DNA from: Acidovorax sp. A1169
GTDB lineage: Bacteria > Pseudomonadota > Gammaproteobacteria > Burkholderiales > Burkholderiaceae_C
Assembly: GCF_030704685.1 (NCBI RefSeq)
Contig: NZ_JAUZDX010000020.1
Location: forward strand, 61,273-125,272
Length of the DNA stretch: 64,000 nt
Direction of reading: 5' to 3'
The position numbers and the translations under genes were made by a program. Of the stretch, positions 1 through 7,770 are shown piece after piece. Below the pieces are notes generated by a model. That model did not search any database and was not told the origin of the DNA. It worked only from the letters and a program-made list of their open reading frames with translations. How positions within the stretch are numbered: position 1 is the first letter of the stretch; every line of letters starts with the position of its first letter.

Positions 1-732
1 CTTTTCGGGGTGGTCCTTCCAGATGTCCTGGGTAGTGGTCGCGGTCACGCCGATGCCGTCCATGATGGCGCGGTGGTTCCAGGGCTCGCCCACGCAGAAG
101 CCGTCCATGTTGCCCACGCGCATGTTGGCCACCATCTGCGGTGGCGGCACGGTGATGACCTTGGCATCCTTCATGGGATCGATGCCGTGGGCCGCCAGCC
201 AGTAGTACAGCCACATGGCGTGGGTGCCGGTGGGGAAGGTCTGGGCGAAGGTGTACTCGCGCTTTTCGCTCGCCATGAGCTTGGCCAGGCCTGCACCGTT
301 GACGGCGCCCTTGTCGGCCAGCTTCTTGGACAGCGTGATGGCCTGGCCGTTCTGGTTCAGGTTCATCAGCACGGCCATGTCCTTCTTGGGGCCGGCCAGG
401 CCCAGGTGCACGCCGTAGACCAGGCCGTAGAGCACGTGGGCAAAGTCGAGCTCGCCGTTGACCAGCTTGTCGCGCACGCCGGCCCAGCTCGCTTCCTTGG
501 TGGGGATGATGGTCACGCCGTACTTCTTGTCGATGCCCAGCACCGAGGCCATCACCACACTGGCGCAGTCGGTCAGCGGGATGAAGCCGATCTTCACTTC
601 CTTCTTCTCGGGCGCGTCGGAGCCCTGTGCGTGTACGAGGGCGCGCAGCGCTGGGCTCACGCCCACGGCGCCCACGGTGGCGGCCTGCAGCACGGTGCGG
701 CGGTTGAGACTGGTTTTGAGCAGATCGGTCAT
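1..732 (-). CDS. nrtA: Nitrate ABC transporter substrate-binding protein, NrtA/CmpA family (3' part outside window)
   Basis: The 244 visible codons read from the ATG at 732 to the window edge without a stop, so the C-terminus is missing. The N-terminus has a twin-arginine signal (RR at residues 11-12 followed by TVLQAATVGA), which points to folded export to the periplasm. After it come the typical NrtA/CmpA features: KIGFIPLTDCASVVMA, DKLVNGELDFAHVLYG and the GNMDGFCVGEPWN segment. Members of this family bind nitrate (or bicarbonate) and pass it to NrtBC-type permease and ATPase subunits, which would lie beyond position 1. The export signal argues against this being the cytoplasmic sensor NasS, which is a close relative. 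The gene follows nasT on the same strand, separated by a 405-bp leader with a sigma-54 promoter, two ANTAR hairpins and a terminator. Confidence 0.9.
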   Translation of the reverse strand, partial: MTDLLKTSLNRRTVLQAATVGAVGVSPALRALVHAQGSDAPEKKEVKIGFIPLTDCASVVMASVLGIDKKYGVTIIPTKEASWAGVRDKLVNGELDFAHVLYGLVYGVHLGLAGPKKDMAVLMNLNQNGQAITLSKKLADKGAVNGAGLAKLMASEKREYTFAQTFPTGTHAMWLYYWLAAHGIDPMKDAKVITVPPPQMVANMRVGNMDGFCVGEPWNHRAIMDGIGVTATTTQDIWKDHPEK

Positions 733-751
733 GGGGCTCCCCTGGTGGCGT

Positions 752-839
752 GAAAAACAAAAAAGGCGTCCCCCCGGCGCTCGGGCTGCTGCAACTTCAC
801 GAATAAAGTCACGCAGCGCCGAGCGCGGGTGGGACGCCT
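752..839 (-). terminator. Intrinsic terminator in the nrtA leader (antitermination target)
   Basis: Read on the minus strand, AGGCGTCCC (839-831) pairs with GGGGACGCCT and is followed directly by TTTTTT and GTTTTTC. The loop is itself nested: GCGCTCGGC pairs with GCCCGAGCGC, and GCTGC with GCAGC. The hairpin ends about 20 bases before the nrtA start codon, so unmodified transcripts from the upstream promoter should stop here. Confidence 0.85.
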
Positions 840-855
840 GTGTCCGGTGGCGAGA

Positions 856-909
856 GGTACCTGCCCGCCATTGGGTAGGTGCCGCTCATCGAAGACCGTC
901 GTTGGTCTT
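856..909 (-). promoter_or_regulatory. ANTAR-type two-hairpin antiterminator motif of nrtA
   Basis: First hairpin (909-892): AAGACC and GGTCTT enclose the six-base loop AACGAC. After an 8-base linker, the second hairpin (883-856) has an 11-position stem with two mismatches enclosing the six-base loop AATGGC. Both loops have A at position 1 and G at position 4, the signature known for RNA targets of ANTAR antiterminators. The motif lies between the sigma-54 promoter and the intrinsic terminator, and nasT is the next gene upstream, so NasT is the natural candidate to bind it. Confidence 0.85.
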
Positions 910-918
910 GACCAGTTC

Positions 919-935
919 ATGCAAGCCCTGTGCCA
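919..935 (-). promoter_or_regulatory. Sigma-54 promoter of nrtA
   Basis: The minus strand reads TGGCACAGGGCTTGCA, matching the -24/-12 consensus with GG and GC separated by exactly 10 bases. The predicted start is position 909, the first base of the first ANTAR hairpin. Confidence 0.8.
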
Positions 936-1000
936 GCTTCTCAGTGCCCCTGCCTGCTATTCATTCAATAGCGTTCTGGTGAATGCGGTAAAGGAGCTTT

Positions 1001-1024
1001 GCGTGCCTGCACCACAAGGTGGCA
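1001..1024. promoter_or_regulatory. Possible NtrC-type enhancer site upstream of nrtA
   Basis: TGCACCACAAGGTGGCA (1008-1024) has one perfect TGCACCA half-site and a displaced GGTG half, centred roughly 105 bases upstream of the predicted nrtA start. A further GGTGCACC lies at 1063-1070. The spacing suits an enhancer for a sigma-54 promoter, but the match is only partial. Confidence 0.3.
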
Positions 1025-1137
1025 GGCCGATGGCAGTGGCGCAGGCTGCACGCATCTTGTGCGGTGCACCATCCCAGCTCCGAAAATGGGTGGCGTGCTG
1101 CGCAGTGGGGCGTCGGCGCAGGGTGCGCCGCAGGCGG

Positions 1138-1764
1138 TCAGCCCAGCAGATCGGCCACGTCGAGCATGCGCTGGGCCACGTCGGCGAGCTTGAGGCCTTT
1201 GTCCATGGCCGTCTTGCGCAGCTTTTCATAGGCGGCCTGCTCGGTCAGGCCCTGGCGCTCCATCAGCAGGCCCTTGGCGCGGTCGATGGTCTTGCGGTCC
1301 TTGAGTTCGGTCTTGGCATCGGCCAGTTCGGCGCGCAGCGCCTGCTCGTGCTGAAAGCGCGCCATCGCCACGTCCAGAATGGGGCGGATGCGCTGGGGCG
1401 CCAGGCCCGCCACGATGTAGGCCGAAACACCGGCGGCCACGGCCGCCTTCACGTGCGAGGTGTCCTCGTCATTGGTGAACATGACAATGGGGCGGCGCTC
1501 GTTGCGCGTGGCCATGACCACGTGTTCGAGCGCGTCGCGGGCCTCGCTCTCGGCGTCCACGATGATGAGGTCCGGCTGCAATTGCGCCAGGCGCTCGCTC
1601 AAAAACACGTCGGCGGGCAGCGTGGCTACCAGGTTGAAGTTGTTTTCCAGCAGGCCGATGCGCAGCGCCCGCGAGCGCTCTGCCTGCAGCAGGGCGTGCT
1701 CGTCGTCGGGGTCGGCGACCGCCAGATCGGGGGCAACCACCACTATGCGCAAGGCCTCATTCAT
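1138..1764 (-). CDS. nasT: ANTAR-domain response regulator NasT (nitrate antiterminator)
   Basis: This 208-residue protein has an N-terminal receiver-like domain (residues 5-130, with Asp70 in LIIVDAESE as the likely phospho-acceptor equivalent) and a C-terminal ANTAR RNA-binding domain (about 147-206, containing KTIDRAKGLLMERQGL). NasT proteins bind paired hexaloop hairpins in leader RNAs and prevent transcription termination; in other bacteria the partner NasS holds them inactive without nitrate. No nasS is visible in the window. About 15 extra residues (near 19-33) lengthen the first loop. The start at 1764 was chosen because the upstream in-frame codons are short and atypical. It lies directly upstream of the nrtA leader and is divergent from the binding-protein gene at 1972. 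Confidence 0.9.
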   Translation of the reverse strand: MNEALRIVVVAPDLAVADPDDEHALLQAERSRALRIGLLENNFNLVATLPADVFLSERLAQLQPDLIIVDAESEARDALEHVVMATRNERRPIVMFTNDEDTSHVKAAVAAGVSAYIVAGLAPQRIRPILDVAMARFQHEQALRAELADAKTELKDRKTIDRAKGLLMERQGLTEQAAYEKLRKTAMDKGLKLADVAQRMLDVADLLG

Positions 1765-1971
1765 GCTGTCAGCATAGCAAGATTTACGCCACAAATTGGT
1801 GCGCCGGGCTGGTGCGCGGAGGGTGTCTACCCTTGCTTGCGCGGCTGAGCCTCTTTCGGGGCCTGAAACTTGCTAATAGATTGTGTATTGGGAGGGCATA
1901 CCCGATAGCGCCTCTTGGCGGCGTCGCATATACATCCGGTCACATTGACATACAGATATGGAGTTTCCTGC

Positions 1972-3132
1972 ATGAACCAGCCCATCGACCGGCGCCGATT
2001 TTCGGCCAGCCTGGCCCTCACCGCCGTGGCCACCACCGCCTTGTTGGCGGGCTGCGGCAAAGTGCCCGACACCATCAAGATCGGGGTCGCCCAGCCCCTG
2101 AGCGGGCCCCTGGCCGCCCTGGGGCAGGACTTGCTCAACGGGGTGAACCTGGCCGTGGCCGAGCTCAACAAGGGCGGCTACACCGTGGACGGCAAGCGCG
2201 TGACGCTGGAGGTGGTGTCCGTGGACGACAAGGCCGACGCCGCCACCGGCAAGACCGTGGCGCAGCAACTGGTGGATGCCGGTGTGGTGGCGGTGATCGG
2301 CCACCTTAATTCGGGTGTGAGCATCGAGACCGCCCCCATCTACGCCGCCAAGGACATCCCGCAGATCGCCATCTCCACCAACCCCAAGTTCACGCAGCTG
2401 GGCTTTCCCACCACCTTCCGCATGGTGGCCAACGACACCCTGCAGGCGCGCGCCATCGGCTCGTTCGCCGCCACGCAGCTGGGCGCCAGCCGCTACGCAG
2501 CGCTGGACGACGGCACCCCCTACGGCAAGGGCCTGGCCGACGGCGCGGCCGAGCAGCTCAAGGCCGAGAAGAAGGAGGTCGTGGTGCGCAAGTCCTTCGA
2601 CGACAAGACCACGGCCTTCGACGCCCTGGCTGGCGAACTCAAGGCGGCCAAGGTCGAGGTGATCGTCTCCACCCTGAATGACTTCCAGGCGATTGCCCTG
2701 CTGGAGGCGCTCAAGAAGGTCGACCACACCAAGGTGCGCCTCTTGGGTGGCGACACCATCAAGACCACCGACATGGCCAAGGGCGCCGGCATCGTGGAAG
2801 GCATCTACGCCACCTCGCCCGTGCTGGAGGCCAAGGAGTTCACCACCGGCAAGCCCTTCCTCGAAAAGTACGTGGCCGAGTTCAAGAAGGCCCCGGCCTA
2901 TGGCGGCCACTACAGCTACGACAGCACCTACGTGCTGTCCGCCGCTATCCAGAAGGCCAAGTCCGCCAACCCCAAGGACATCACCAAGGCCATGCACAGC
3001 ATCAACGGCTATGCACCAGTGATCGGCACCATGACCTGGGACGACAAGGGCGAGCAGCGCTACGGCGCCGTGGGCGTGTACGAGCTGCGCGGCGGCGGGT
3101 GGGAACTGCGCATGCGCTCGGACCGCTGGTAA
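1972..3132 (+). CDS. Branched-chain amino acid-type ABC transporter substrate-binding lipoprotein (LivK family)
   Basis: The 386-residue precursor starts MNQPIDRRRF and has a lipobox LLAGC ending at Cys26, so it is probably a periplasmic lipoprotein. The mature part is a type I periplasmic-binding fold: IKIGVAQPLSGPLAALGQD at the start, VVAVIGHLNSGVSIETAPIY in the ligand-binding region and a C-terminal RYGAVGVYEL strand. A GGAG Shine-Dalgarno lies about 9 bases upstream. No permease or ATPase gene accompanies it, so it either serves a transporter encoded elsewhere or acts as a stand-alone receptor. The ligand cannot be told from sequence. It is divergent from nasT and followed by cysC after 110 bases. 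Confidence 0.85.
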   Translation: MNQPIDRRRFSASLALTAVATTALLAGCGKVPDTIKIGVAQPLSGPLAALGQDLLNGVNLAVAELNKGGYTVDGKRVTLEVVSVDDKADAATGKTVAQQLVDAGVVAVIGHLNSGVSIETAPIYAAKDIPQIAISTNPKFTQLGFPTTFRMVANDTLQARAIGSFAATQLGASRYAALDDGTPYGKGLADGAAEQLKAEKKEVVVRKSFDDKTTAFDALAGELKAAKVEVIVSTLNDFQAIALLEALKKVDHTKVRLLGGDTIKTTDMAKGAGIVEGIYATSPVLEAKEFTTGKPFLEKYVAEFKKAPAYGGHYSYDSTYVLSAAIQKAKSANPKDITKAMHSINGYAPVIGTMTWDDKGEQRYGAVGVYELRGGGWELRMRSDRW

Positions 3133-3242
3133 GAACGCAGGCCAGGGAGACACGTGCTCCTTTTTTTTGGGTGTTGGACGGTGCCGTGGCTGGCATAGTA
3201 GGAGGTGGACCATTTACCGACCTATCCAGCCTGGAGCCCTGT

Positions 3243-3764
3243 TTGAACCCCCTCGTCTACTGGATCACCGGCCTGCCCGCCGCAGGCAAGACCACCTTGG
3301 CCACCGCGCTGGCCCAGGCCCTCAACCAGGCCGGTGGCCGGGCCTGCGTGCTCGATGGCGACGAGCTGCGCAAGGGCCTGTGCTCCGACCTGGGGCTGTC
3401 TGCCGCCGACCGGGCCGAGAACATCCGGCGCGCAGGCGAGGTCGCGCGGCTGATGGCGCACAACGGCATGACCGTGGTGTGCGCCTTTGTTTCCCCCTTC
3501 GGGGCCGACCGCCAGCGGGTGCGCGCCCTGTTTGCCCCCGGCGAGTTCCATGAGATCCACCTGAGCACCTCGGTGGAGGAGTGCGCCAGGCGCGATCCCA
3601 AGGGCTTGTATGCGCGCGCCAAGGCGGGGCAGATCACGGGGCTGACCGGCTGGGACAGCGCCTATGAGGCCCCGCTCGCCCCCGAGTCGCAATACGACAC
3701 CCAGACCACCCCGGTGGCGGCCATGGTGCAGCAACTGTTGGCGGCGCGCACTGCGCGGTCCTGA
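3243..3764 (+). CDS. cysC: Adenylylsulfate kinase (APS kinase)
   Basis: CysC phosphorylates adenosine 5'-phosphosulfate to PAPS. The 173-residue protein has the P-loop GLPAAGKT at residues 10-17, DGDELRKGLCSDLG, the IRRAGEVARLM helix, VCAFVSPF and the KGLYARAKAGQI lid segment, covering the compact form of the family. A TTG start at 3243 fits best: it has GGAG about 8 bases upstream and begins directly before the first strand, while the longer reading frame upstream adds unrelated low-quality sequence. No cysD, cysN or other sulfate gene is adjacent, so it is an orphan here. Confidence 0.9.
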   Translation: MNPLVYWITGLPAAGKTTLATALAQALNQAGGRACVLDGDELRKGLCSDLGLSAADRAENIRRAGEVARLMAHNGMTVVCAFVSPFGADRQRVRALFAPGEFHEIHLSTSVEECARRDPKGLYARAKAGQITGLTGWDSAYEAPLAPESQYDTQTTPVAAMVQQLLAARTARS

Positions 3765-3921
3765 CCCAGGCGGCGTATCCCGCCCAGGCGGGCCGTAGAC
3801 GTTGCACGAATCTTTACAGGAACTTCCCTGCCGATTGCCCCTCTGAGCCTCGCCACGCCCGTATGGCGGGACGGGGCCGCGTCTTGGTGTGCGGCATGTC
3901 CTACACGGCGTGGGGGTTGAA

Positions 3922-3968
3922 GGTTATTGTTGATAACCGAATGGGTGGGCGCCCGCTGGGCGCTTTTT
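3922..3968 (+). terminator. Intrinsic terminator before the 4002 gene, with an upstream inverted repeat
   Basis: GCGCCC-GCT-GGGCGC followed by TTTTT (3949-3968) is a compact intrinsic terminator. It is preceded by GGTTAT-TGTTG-ATAACC (3922-3938). It lies 185 bases after cysC and only about 33 bases before the next start codon, so it could either end cysC transcription or act in the leader of the downstream gene. Confidence 0.65.
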
Positions 3969-4001
3969 GCTGGCTGTTTGGTTTTGCCTGGAGTGGTTTC
4001 G

Positions 4002-5150
4002 ATGCGGTTTCTGGTTGTTTTGTGTCTTTCTGCTGTGGTGTCTCTGGCCCAAGCTGCCAATTTCGTTTCGCTTCACCAGTCGCCGCTGCGCATCGCGCTG
4101 CCCCCTGCTACCGGCACTTACGACTACACCTTCAATACCAAGACTGGCTTTAAGCAGCAGTACGCGCCTGAAGGCGTCACGGGCTGCGCCATCGGTTACT
4201 CCACCGGGGGCTGTGCCTTCCCGGGCGGCGGATCGCTGGCCTTGCCCGAGTTCACCGGCTACCAGCTGCAGTACAAGGAATTCAAGATCTACATCCCTGC
4301 GGGCACCCGTTCGTTCATGTTCTCGGGCTATGCGCCCCAGCGCACCGAATCCGCCTTTGCCCTGCGCTACGGCTCGGCACCGGCCCGAGAGGGGGCCCTG
4401 AGTGCTGCCGAGTACGCCAACGTCCAGGCCACCGAGCACATCGACACCACGTTCTCGCGGTTGGTCAACGAGCCCGCTGCCGACCACCTCGTGGTGCACG
4501 ATGGCGGTGGCACGGTGCGCTTCGTGGGAGGGCAGCTCGACGCCAGCAAGGGCAGCACCAGCCAGGGCAACTGGCTCTACATCCGCCAGATCAACGGGAG
4601 CCCGCTGTACGACGTGCAGGGCGCGATCGACGTGGACATGGCCAGGTACGCTGCCGGGTACGCAGCGATCACCTGGACCGCCACGACCTACCCCGACCCG
4701 GTGGAGGGCCCGGGCCCTGCCGTGGGCACCGTGAGCACCGCCGATCAGCAGGCGGCGGCCGCCACGGTGGCGACGGCAACGGTTTCCACTGCGGTGCTGT
4801 CCACGGCCGGTCAGCCGCTGCAACTGGGCATCACCCTGGCGCAGACGGCGGCGGATGTGGCTGCCAACCCGAAGATTAGCGCCTGGGTGGCGGCGCGCAT
4901 TCCGGCCCAGGGCTCTGCCCCGGACCTGTGGTTCTTCCGCAAGGGTGATGGCAGCTGGACCAGCCAGGTGCCGGCAGACGCCGAGGGCATTGCCTTCGCG
5001 AGCCAGGTGACCAACGCCGCCACGCTGCAGTTCAAGCCGTCGCTCGACTTCACGGAAGCGGAAATGCGAGCGGTCAATGCCGACGTCCATTTCGGCTACA
5101 AGACCAGCGCGGGCGCGTTCGTGAGCAAGGGCAAGATCTGGCCGCAATAG
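4002..5150 (+). CDS. Exported protein of unknown function
   Basis: The 382-residue protein is not recognised. The ATG at 4002 was chosen because it opens a clear Sec signal peptide (MRFLVVLCLSAVVSLAQA, cleavage probably after AQA) and has GGAG upstream. The mature protein has a Cys pair in GCAIGYSTGGCAFPGGGS that could form a disulfide, a segment rich in aromatic and polar beta strands (about 20-200), an Ala/Thr/Val-rich linker near 240-270, and a C-terminal domain with WVAARIPAQG and WFFRKGDGSW. It resembles periplasmic or surface beta proteins only in a general way. It converges on the ligase gene with five bases between the stop codons. Confidence 0.7.
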   Translation: MRFLVVLCLSAVVSLAQAANFVSLHQSPLRIALPPATGTYDYTFNTKTGFKQQYAPEGVTGCAIGYSTGGCAFPGGGSLALPEFTGYQLQYKEFKIYIPAGTRSFMFSGYAPQRTESAFALRYGSAPAREGALSAAEYANVQATEHIDTTFSRLVNEPAADHLVVHDGGGTVRFVGGQLDASKGSTSQGNWLYIRQINGSPLYDVQGAIDVDMARYAAGYAAITWTATTYPDPVEGPGPAVGTVSTADQQAAAATVATATVSTAVLSTAGQPLQLGITLAQTAADVAANPKISAWVAARIPAQGSAPDLWFFRKGDGSWTSQVPADAEGIAFASQVTNAATLQFKPSLDFTEAEMRAVNADVHFGYKTSAGAFVSKGKIWPQ

Positions 5151-5171
5151 CCCTTTCAACGGGTTGAAGGG
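5151..5171. terminator. Inverted repeat between convergent genes
   Basis: CCCTTTCAAC-GG-GTTGAAGGG forms a stem with one bulged T. It sits in the five-base gap and the last codons of the minus-strand ligase gene, and could serve both strands, but there is no T-run. Confidence 0.4.
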
Positions 5172-6499
5172 GGCGGTTCGAAGGCGCGGTCCACGCGCTC
5201 GAACTCCTCGCGCTTGCGCCCCGGCGGCCAGTCGATGCGGGCCAGGTGCTCCACATGCAAGGGCAGGTCGGCCAGGCCATTGGCGGCGAACACCGCACGC
5301 ACGGTGGCCTGCTCGTCTGCCGTGAGCGCACGGGGCGCCTCGATCTGCAACTGCAGCGTGCCGTCCGCGTACTGGCGCATGCGGAAGGCGCGGATGGGCT
5401 CGATGCGGCCCAGCTCATCGCCCAGAAAGGGCATGGGCAGCAGGCCCTTGCCGGTCTGTACCTGGTGCCGGGTGCGGCCCGCCATGCGCGCGATCACGGG
5501 CAGCGCCATGCCGCAGTTGCAGGGCGCACCCCACTCGGCGATATCGCCCAGCTCGTAGCGCAGGATGGGCATGGCAAAGCTGTGCAGGCTGGTCACCAGC
5601 ACCCTGCCCGGTACGCCCACGGGGCAGGGCTGGCCCGCACCATCCACGATCTCCATCAGCGTGGTGGCGCCCAGCAGGTGCAGGTGGTCGTGCACCGGGC
5701 ACTGCAGCGCGATCCAGCCGGTTTCCTCGCACGAATAGCGGTCGATGATCTTCGCGCCAAAAGCCTGCAGGCACAGAGCCCGCTGGCCGGGCGTGACCCG
5801 CTCTGACTGCGAGATCACCTGCTGGATGGGCAACTGCACGCCCCTCGCCAGCGCCAGGCGCGCCAGCTCGGCCGCAGCCAACGGGCTGCACTTGAGGTAG
5901 TCGGGCCGGTGCTCCAGCAGCCAGTCCAGGTGCGAATCCATGCCGTGCTGCGTGATGTTGCGCACCACGCAGGGGCCGCGCAGGCCCAGTGCGGCGTACA
6001 TGTCGCCCCAGCTGTCGCGCGTGCCGTCGGTGAGGCCGGTGCCCAGCACGGCAATCTTGCGCGCCGCATCGCGCTGGTGCCATTGGGCCTCCATCCAGGA
6101 GATGGCGGCATACAGGGGCGAGTACATGGCGCTGGCCTTTTCCACACGCACGGGCTCGCCGGTGGAGCCCGAGGTGGTGGACGTGGCGATGCCCGCTTCC
6201 TCCAGGCCGGGCCAACGTGCGCGCGCCTCGGCAAAATGCGTCTGCAGGTCGGCGCGGGTGAGCAGCGGCAGGCGTGCCAGCACCGCGCCGGGTGATGCCT
6301 CAGCGGGCCACCCGGCCGCCCCCAGGCGCTCGCGCCAGAAGGGCGAGTGCTGGTGGGCATGGCGCATCAACGTGTGCAACTGGCGCTGCTGCAGGGCCTG
6401 GTACTCCGCAGGTGCCACGCGCTCCCAGGCGCGCACCTGCTGGGCCAGAAGCAGCATCTGCGCCACCTGGGGCGAATGGAAGTGGAGGGCGTCGGCCAT
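5156..6499 (-). CDS. AMP-forming ligase of the phenylacetate-CoA ligase (PaaK)-like family
   Basis: The 447-residue protein has the adenylation-domain signature TSTTSGSTGEPVRVEK (near residues 105-120), RYSCEETGWIALQCP in the middle and RYELGDIAEWGAPCNCG with a Cys pair, as in PaaK and CapK-type adenylating enzymes. PaaK members join an aryl or acyl acid to CoA via an AMP intermediate. There is no neighbouring paa catabolic gene, so the acid substrate is unknown; a role in modifying a surface or secondary metabolite is also possible. The start at 6499 gives the expected N-terminal helix. The gene is divergent from tsaD with 80 bases between start codons. Confidence 0.75.
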   Translation of the reverse strand: MADALHFHSPQVAQMLLLAQQVRAWERVAPAEYQALQQRQLHTLMRHAHQHSPFWRERLGAAGWPAEASPGAVLARLPLLTRADLQTHFAEARARWPGLEEAGIATSTTSGSTGEPVRVEKASAMYSPLYAAISWMEAQWHQRDAARKIAVLGTGLTDGTRDSWGDMYAALGLRGPCVVRNITQHGMDSHLDWLLEHRPDYLKCSPLAAAELARLALARGVQLPIQQVISQSERVTPGQRALCLQAFGAKIIDRYSCEETGWIALQCPVHDHLHLLGATTLMEIVDGAGQPCPVGVPGRVLVTSLHSFAMPILRYELGDIAEWGAPCNCGMALPVIARMAGRTRHQVQTGKGLLPMPFLGDELGRIEPIRAFRMRQYADGTLQLQIEAPRALTADEQATVRAVFAANGLADLPLHVEHLARIDWPPGRKREEFERVDRAFEPPPSTR

Positions 6500-6579
6500 G
6501 GGGGGGTGAGGCTTGCTCTGCGTGGGGTTGTCCGATTGTGGCGCCTTGCCACCATGGCCGGCGCTCTACACTCGGGGCC

Positions 6580-7632
6580 ATGACGTTGTTGATACTGGGC
6601 ATTGAGTCTTCCTGCGATGAAACCGGCGTGGCCCTGGTGGAAACGCGCGTGGAGGGCCAGGTGCCCGCACTGCTTTCCCACGCGCTGCACAGCCAGATCG
6701 AAATGCACAAGGCCTATGGCGGCGTGGTGCCCGAGCTGGCCAGCCGCGACCACATCCGCCGCGTGCTGCCCCTGGCCAGCCAGGTGTTGGCCGAATCCGG
6801 CAAGAGCCTGGCCGACGTGGACGTGGTGGCCTACACCCGTGGCCCGGGCCTGGCCGGCGCGCTGCTGGTGGGTGCCGGTGTGGCATGTGCCCTGGGCGCC
6901 GCTTTGGGCAAGCCCGTGCTGGGCGTGCACCACCTGGAGGGGCACCTGCTCTCGCCCTTTTTGAGCGCCGACCCACCCGAGTTCCCCTTCGTCGCACTGC
7001 TGGTGTCCGGCGGCCACACCCAGCTCATGCGCGTGGACGGCGTGGGCCGCTACGAAATCCTGGGCGAAACCATCGACGACGCGGCCGGCGAGGCCTTTGA
7101 CAAATCGGCCAAGCTCATGGGCCTGGGCTACCCGGGCGGCCCCGCGCTCTCCAAATTGGCCGAGCAGGGCGATGCCACGGCTTTCAAGCTGCCGCGGCCA
7201 TTGCTGCACAGTGGCAACCTGGATTTTTCGTTCGCCGGCCTCAAGACCGCCGTGCTCACGCAGGCCAAGAAGCTCGGCGAAGAACTGGAGCCCCGCAAGG
7301 CCGACCTGGCCGCGAGCACCGAGGCAGCCATCGTCGAGGTGCTGGTGAAGAAGACCCTCGCTGCCTTGAAGCAGACGGGCATGAAGCGCGTGGTCGTGGC
7401 CGGCGGCGTGGGCGCCAACCGCCATCTGCGCAACCAGCTCAACGAAGCCTGCGCCAAAAACAAGGTGCGCGTGCACTACCCCGAGCTGCACCTGTGCACC
7501 GACAACGGCGCCATGATCGCCATGGCGGCTGCCATGCGCCTGGAGTCTGGGCAGCAGCAAGCCAGCACCGAGTACGCGTTCGACGTGAAGCCGCGCTGGC
7601 CGCTGGATTCGATTGCGCCGACGGTAGCCTGA
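6580..7632 (+). CDS. tsaD: tRNA N6-threonylcarbamoyladenosine synthase subunit TsaD
   Basis: TsaD transfers the threonylcarbamoyl group to A37 of ANN-decoding tRNAs, together with TsaB and TsaE. The 350-residue protein is of normal length and starts MTLLILGIESSCDETG. It has the metal-binding HHLEGH, the ASKHA nucleotide-binding segments (ALLVSGGHTQL, GGVGANRHLR), EAFDKSAKLMGLGYPGG and the closing LCTDNGAMIA. The ATG at 6580 is placed by this N-terminus; upstream in-frame sequence belongs to the divergent ligase gene. No strong Shine-Dalgarno is seen. Confidence 0.97.
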   Translation: MTLLILGIESSCDETGVALVETRVEGQVPALLSHALHSQIEMHKAYGGVVPELASRDHIRRVLPLASQVLAESGKSLADVDVVAYTRGPGLAGALLVGAGVACALGAALGKPVLGVHHLEGHLLSPFLSADPPEFPFVALLVSGGHTQLMRVDGVGRYEILGETIDDAAGEAFDKSAKLMGLGYPGGPALSKLAEQGDATAFKLPRPLLHSGNLDFSFAGLKTAVLTQAKKLGEELEPRKADLAASTEAAIVEVLVKKTLAALKQTGMKRVVVAGGVGANRHLRNQLNEACAKNKVRVHYPELHLCTDNGAMIAMAAAMRLESGQQQASTEYAFDVKPRWPLDSIAPTVA

Positions 7633-7680
7633 GAGGGCAGTTCCTCGTTCCTCCAGTTTTGGGCGTGTGGGCACGCGCAG

Positions 7681-7721
7681 GTTTCAAAATGTTTGTTTGT
7701 GACGGCTGACACACCGGTTGC
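7681..7721 (+). promoter_or_regulatory. Leader element upstream of paralog A, with a sigma-54-like core
   Basis: A 32-base element (7681-7712) starting GTTTCAAAATG and containing TGTGACGGCTGACAC recurs with 29 of 32 identical bases upstream of paralog B. Its end carries TGACAC-ACCGG-TTGC (7707-7721), a -24/-12 arrangement with the correct spacing but GA instead of GG at -24. A start near 7733 would leave about 38 bases of untranslated leader. Confidence 0.45.
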
Positions 7722-7770
7722 TCAGGCCTGCCCCTACGCTTCGCGCATCCTTGTTGCCACGGAGTTCGCG

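Noticed and set aside
1..732. NasS (cytoplasmic nitrate sensor) instead of NrtA
   Set aside because: The protein has a twin-arginine export signal, which NasS lacks, so a transporter receptor is the better call.
1873..3213. 446-codon open frame opposite the binding-protein gene at 1972
   Set aside because: Antisense shadow rich in His and Gly, with no start context; the plus-strand lipoprotein is well supported.
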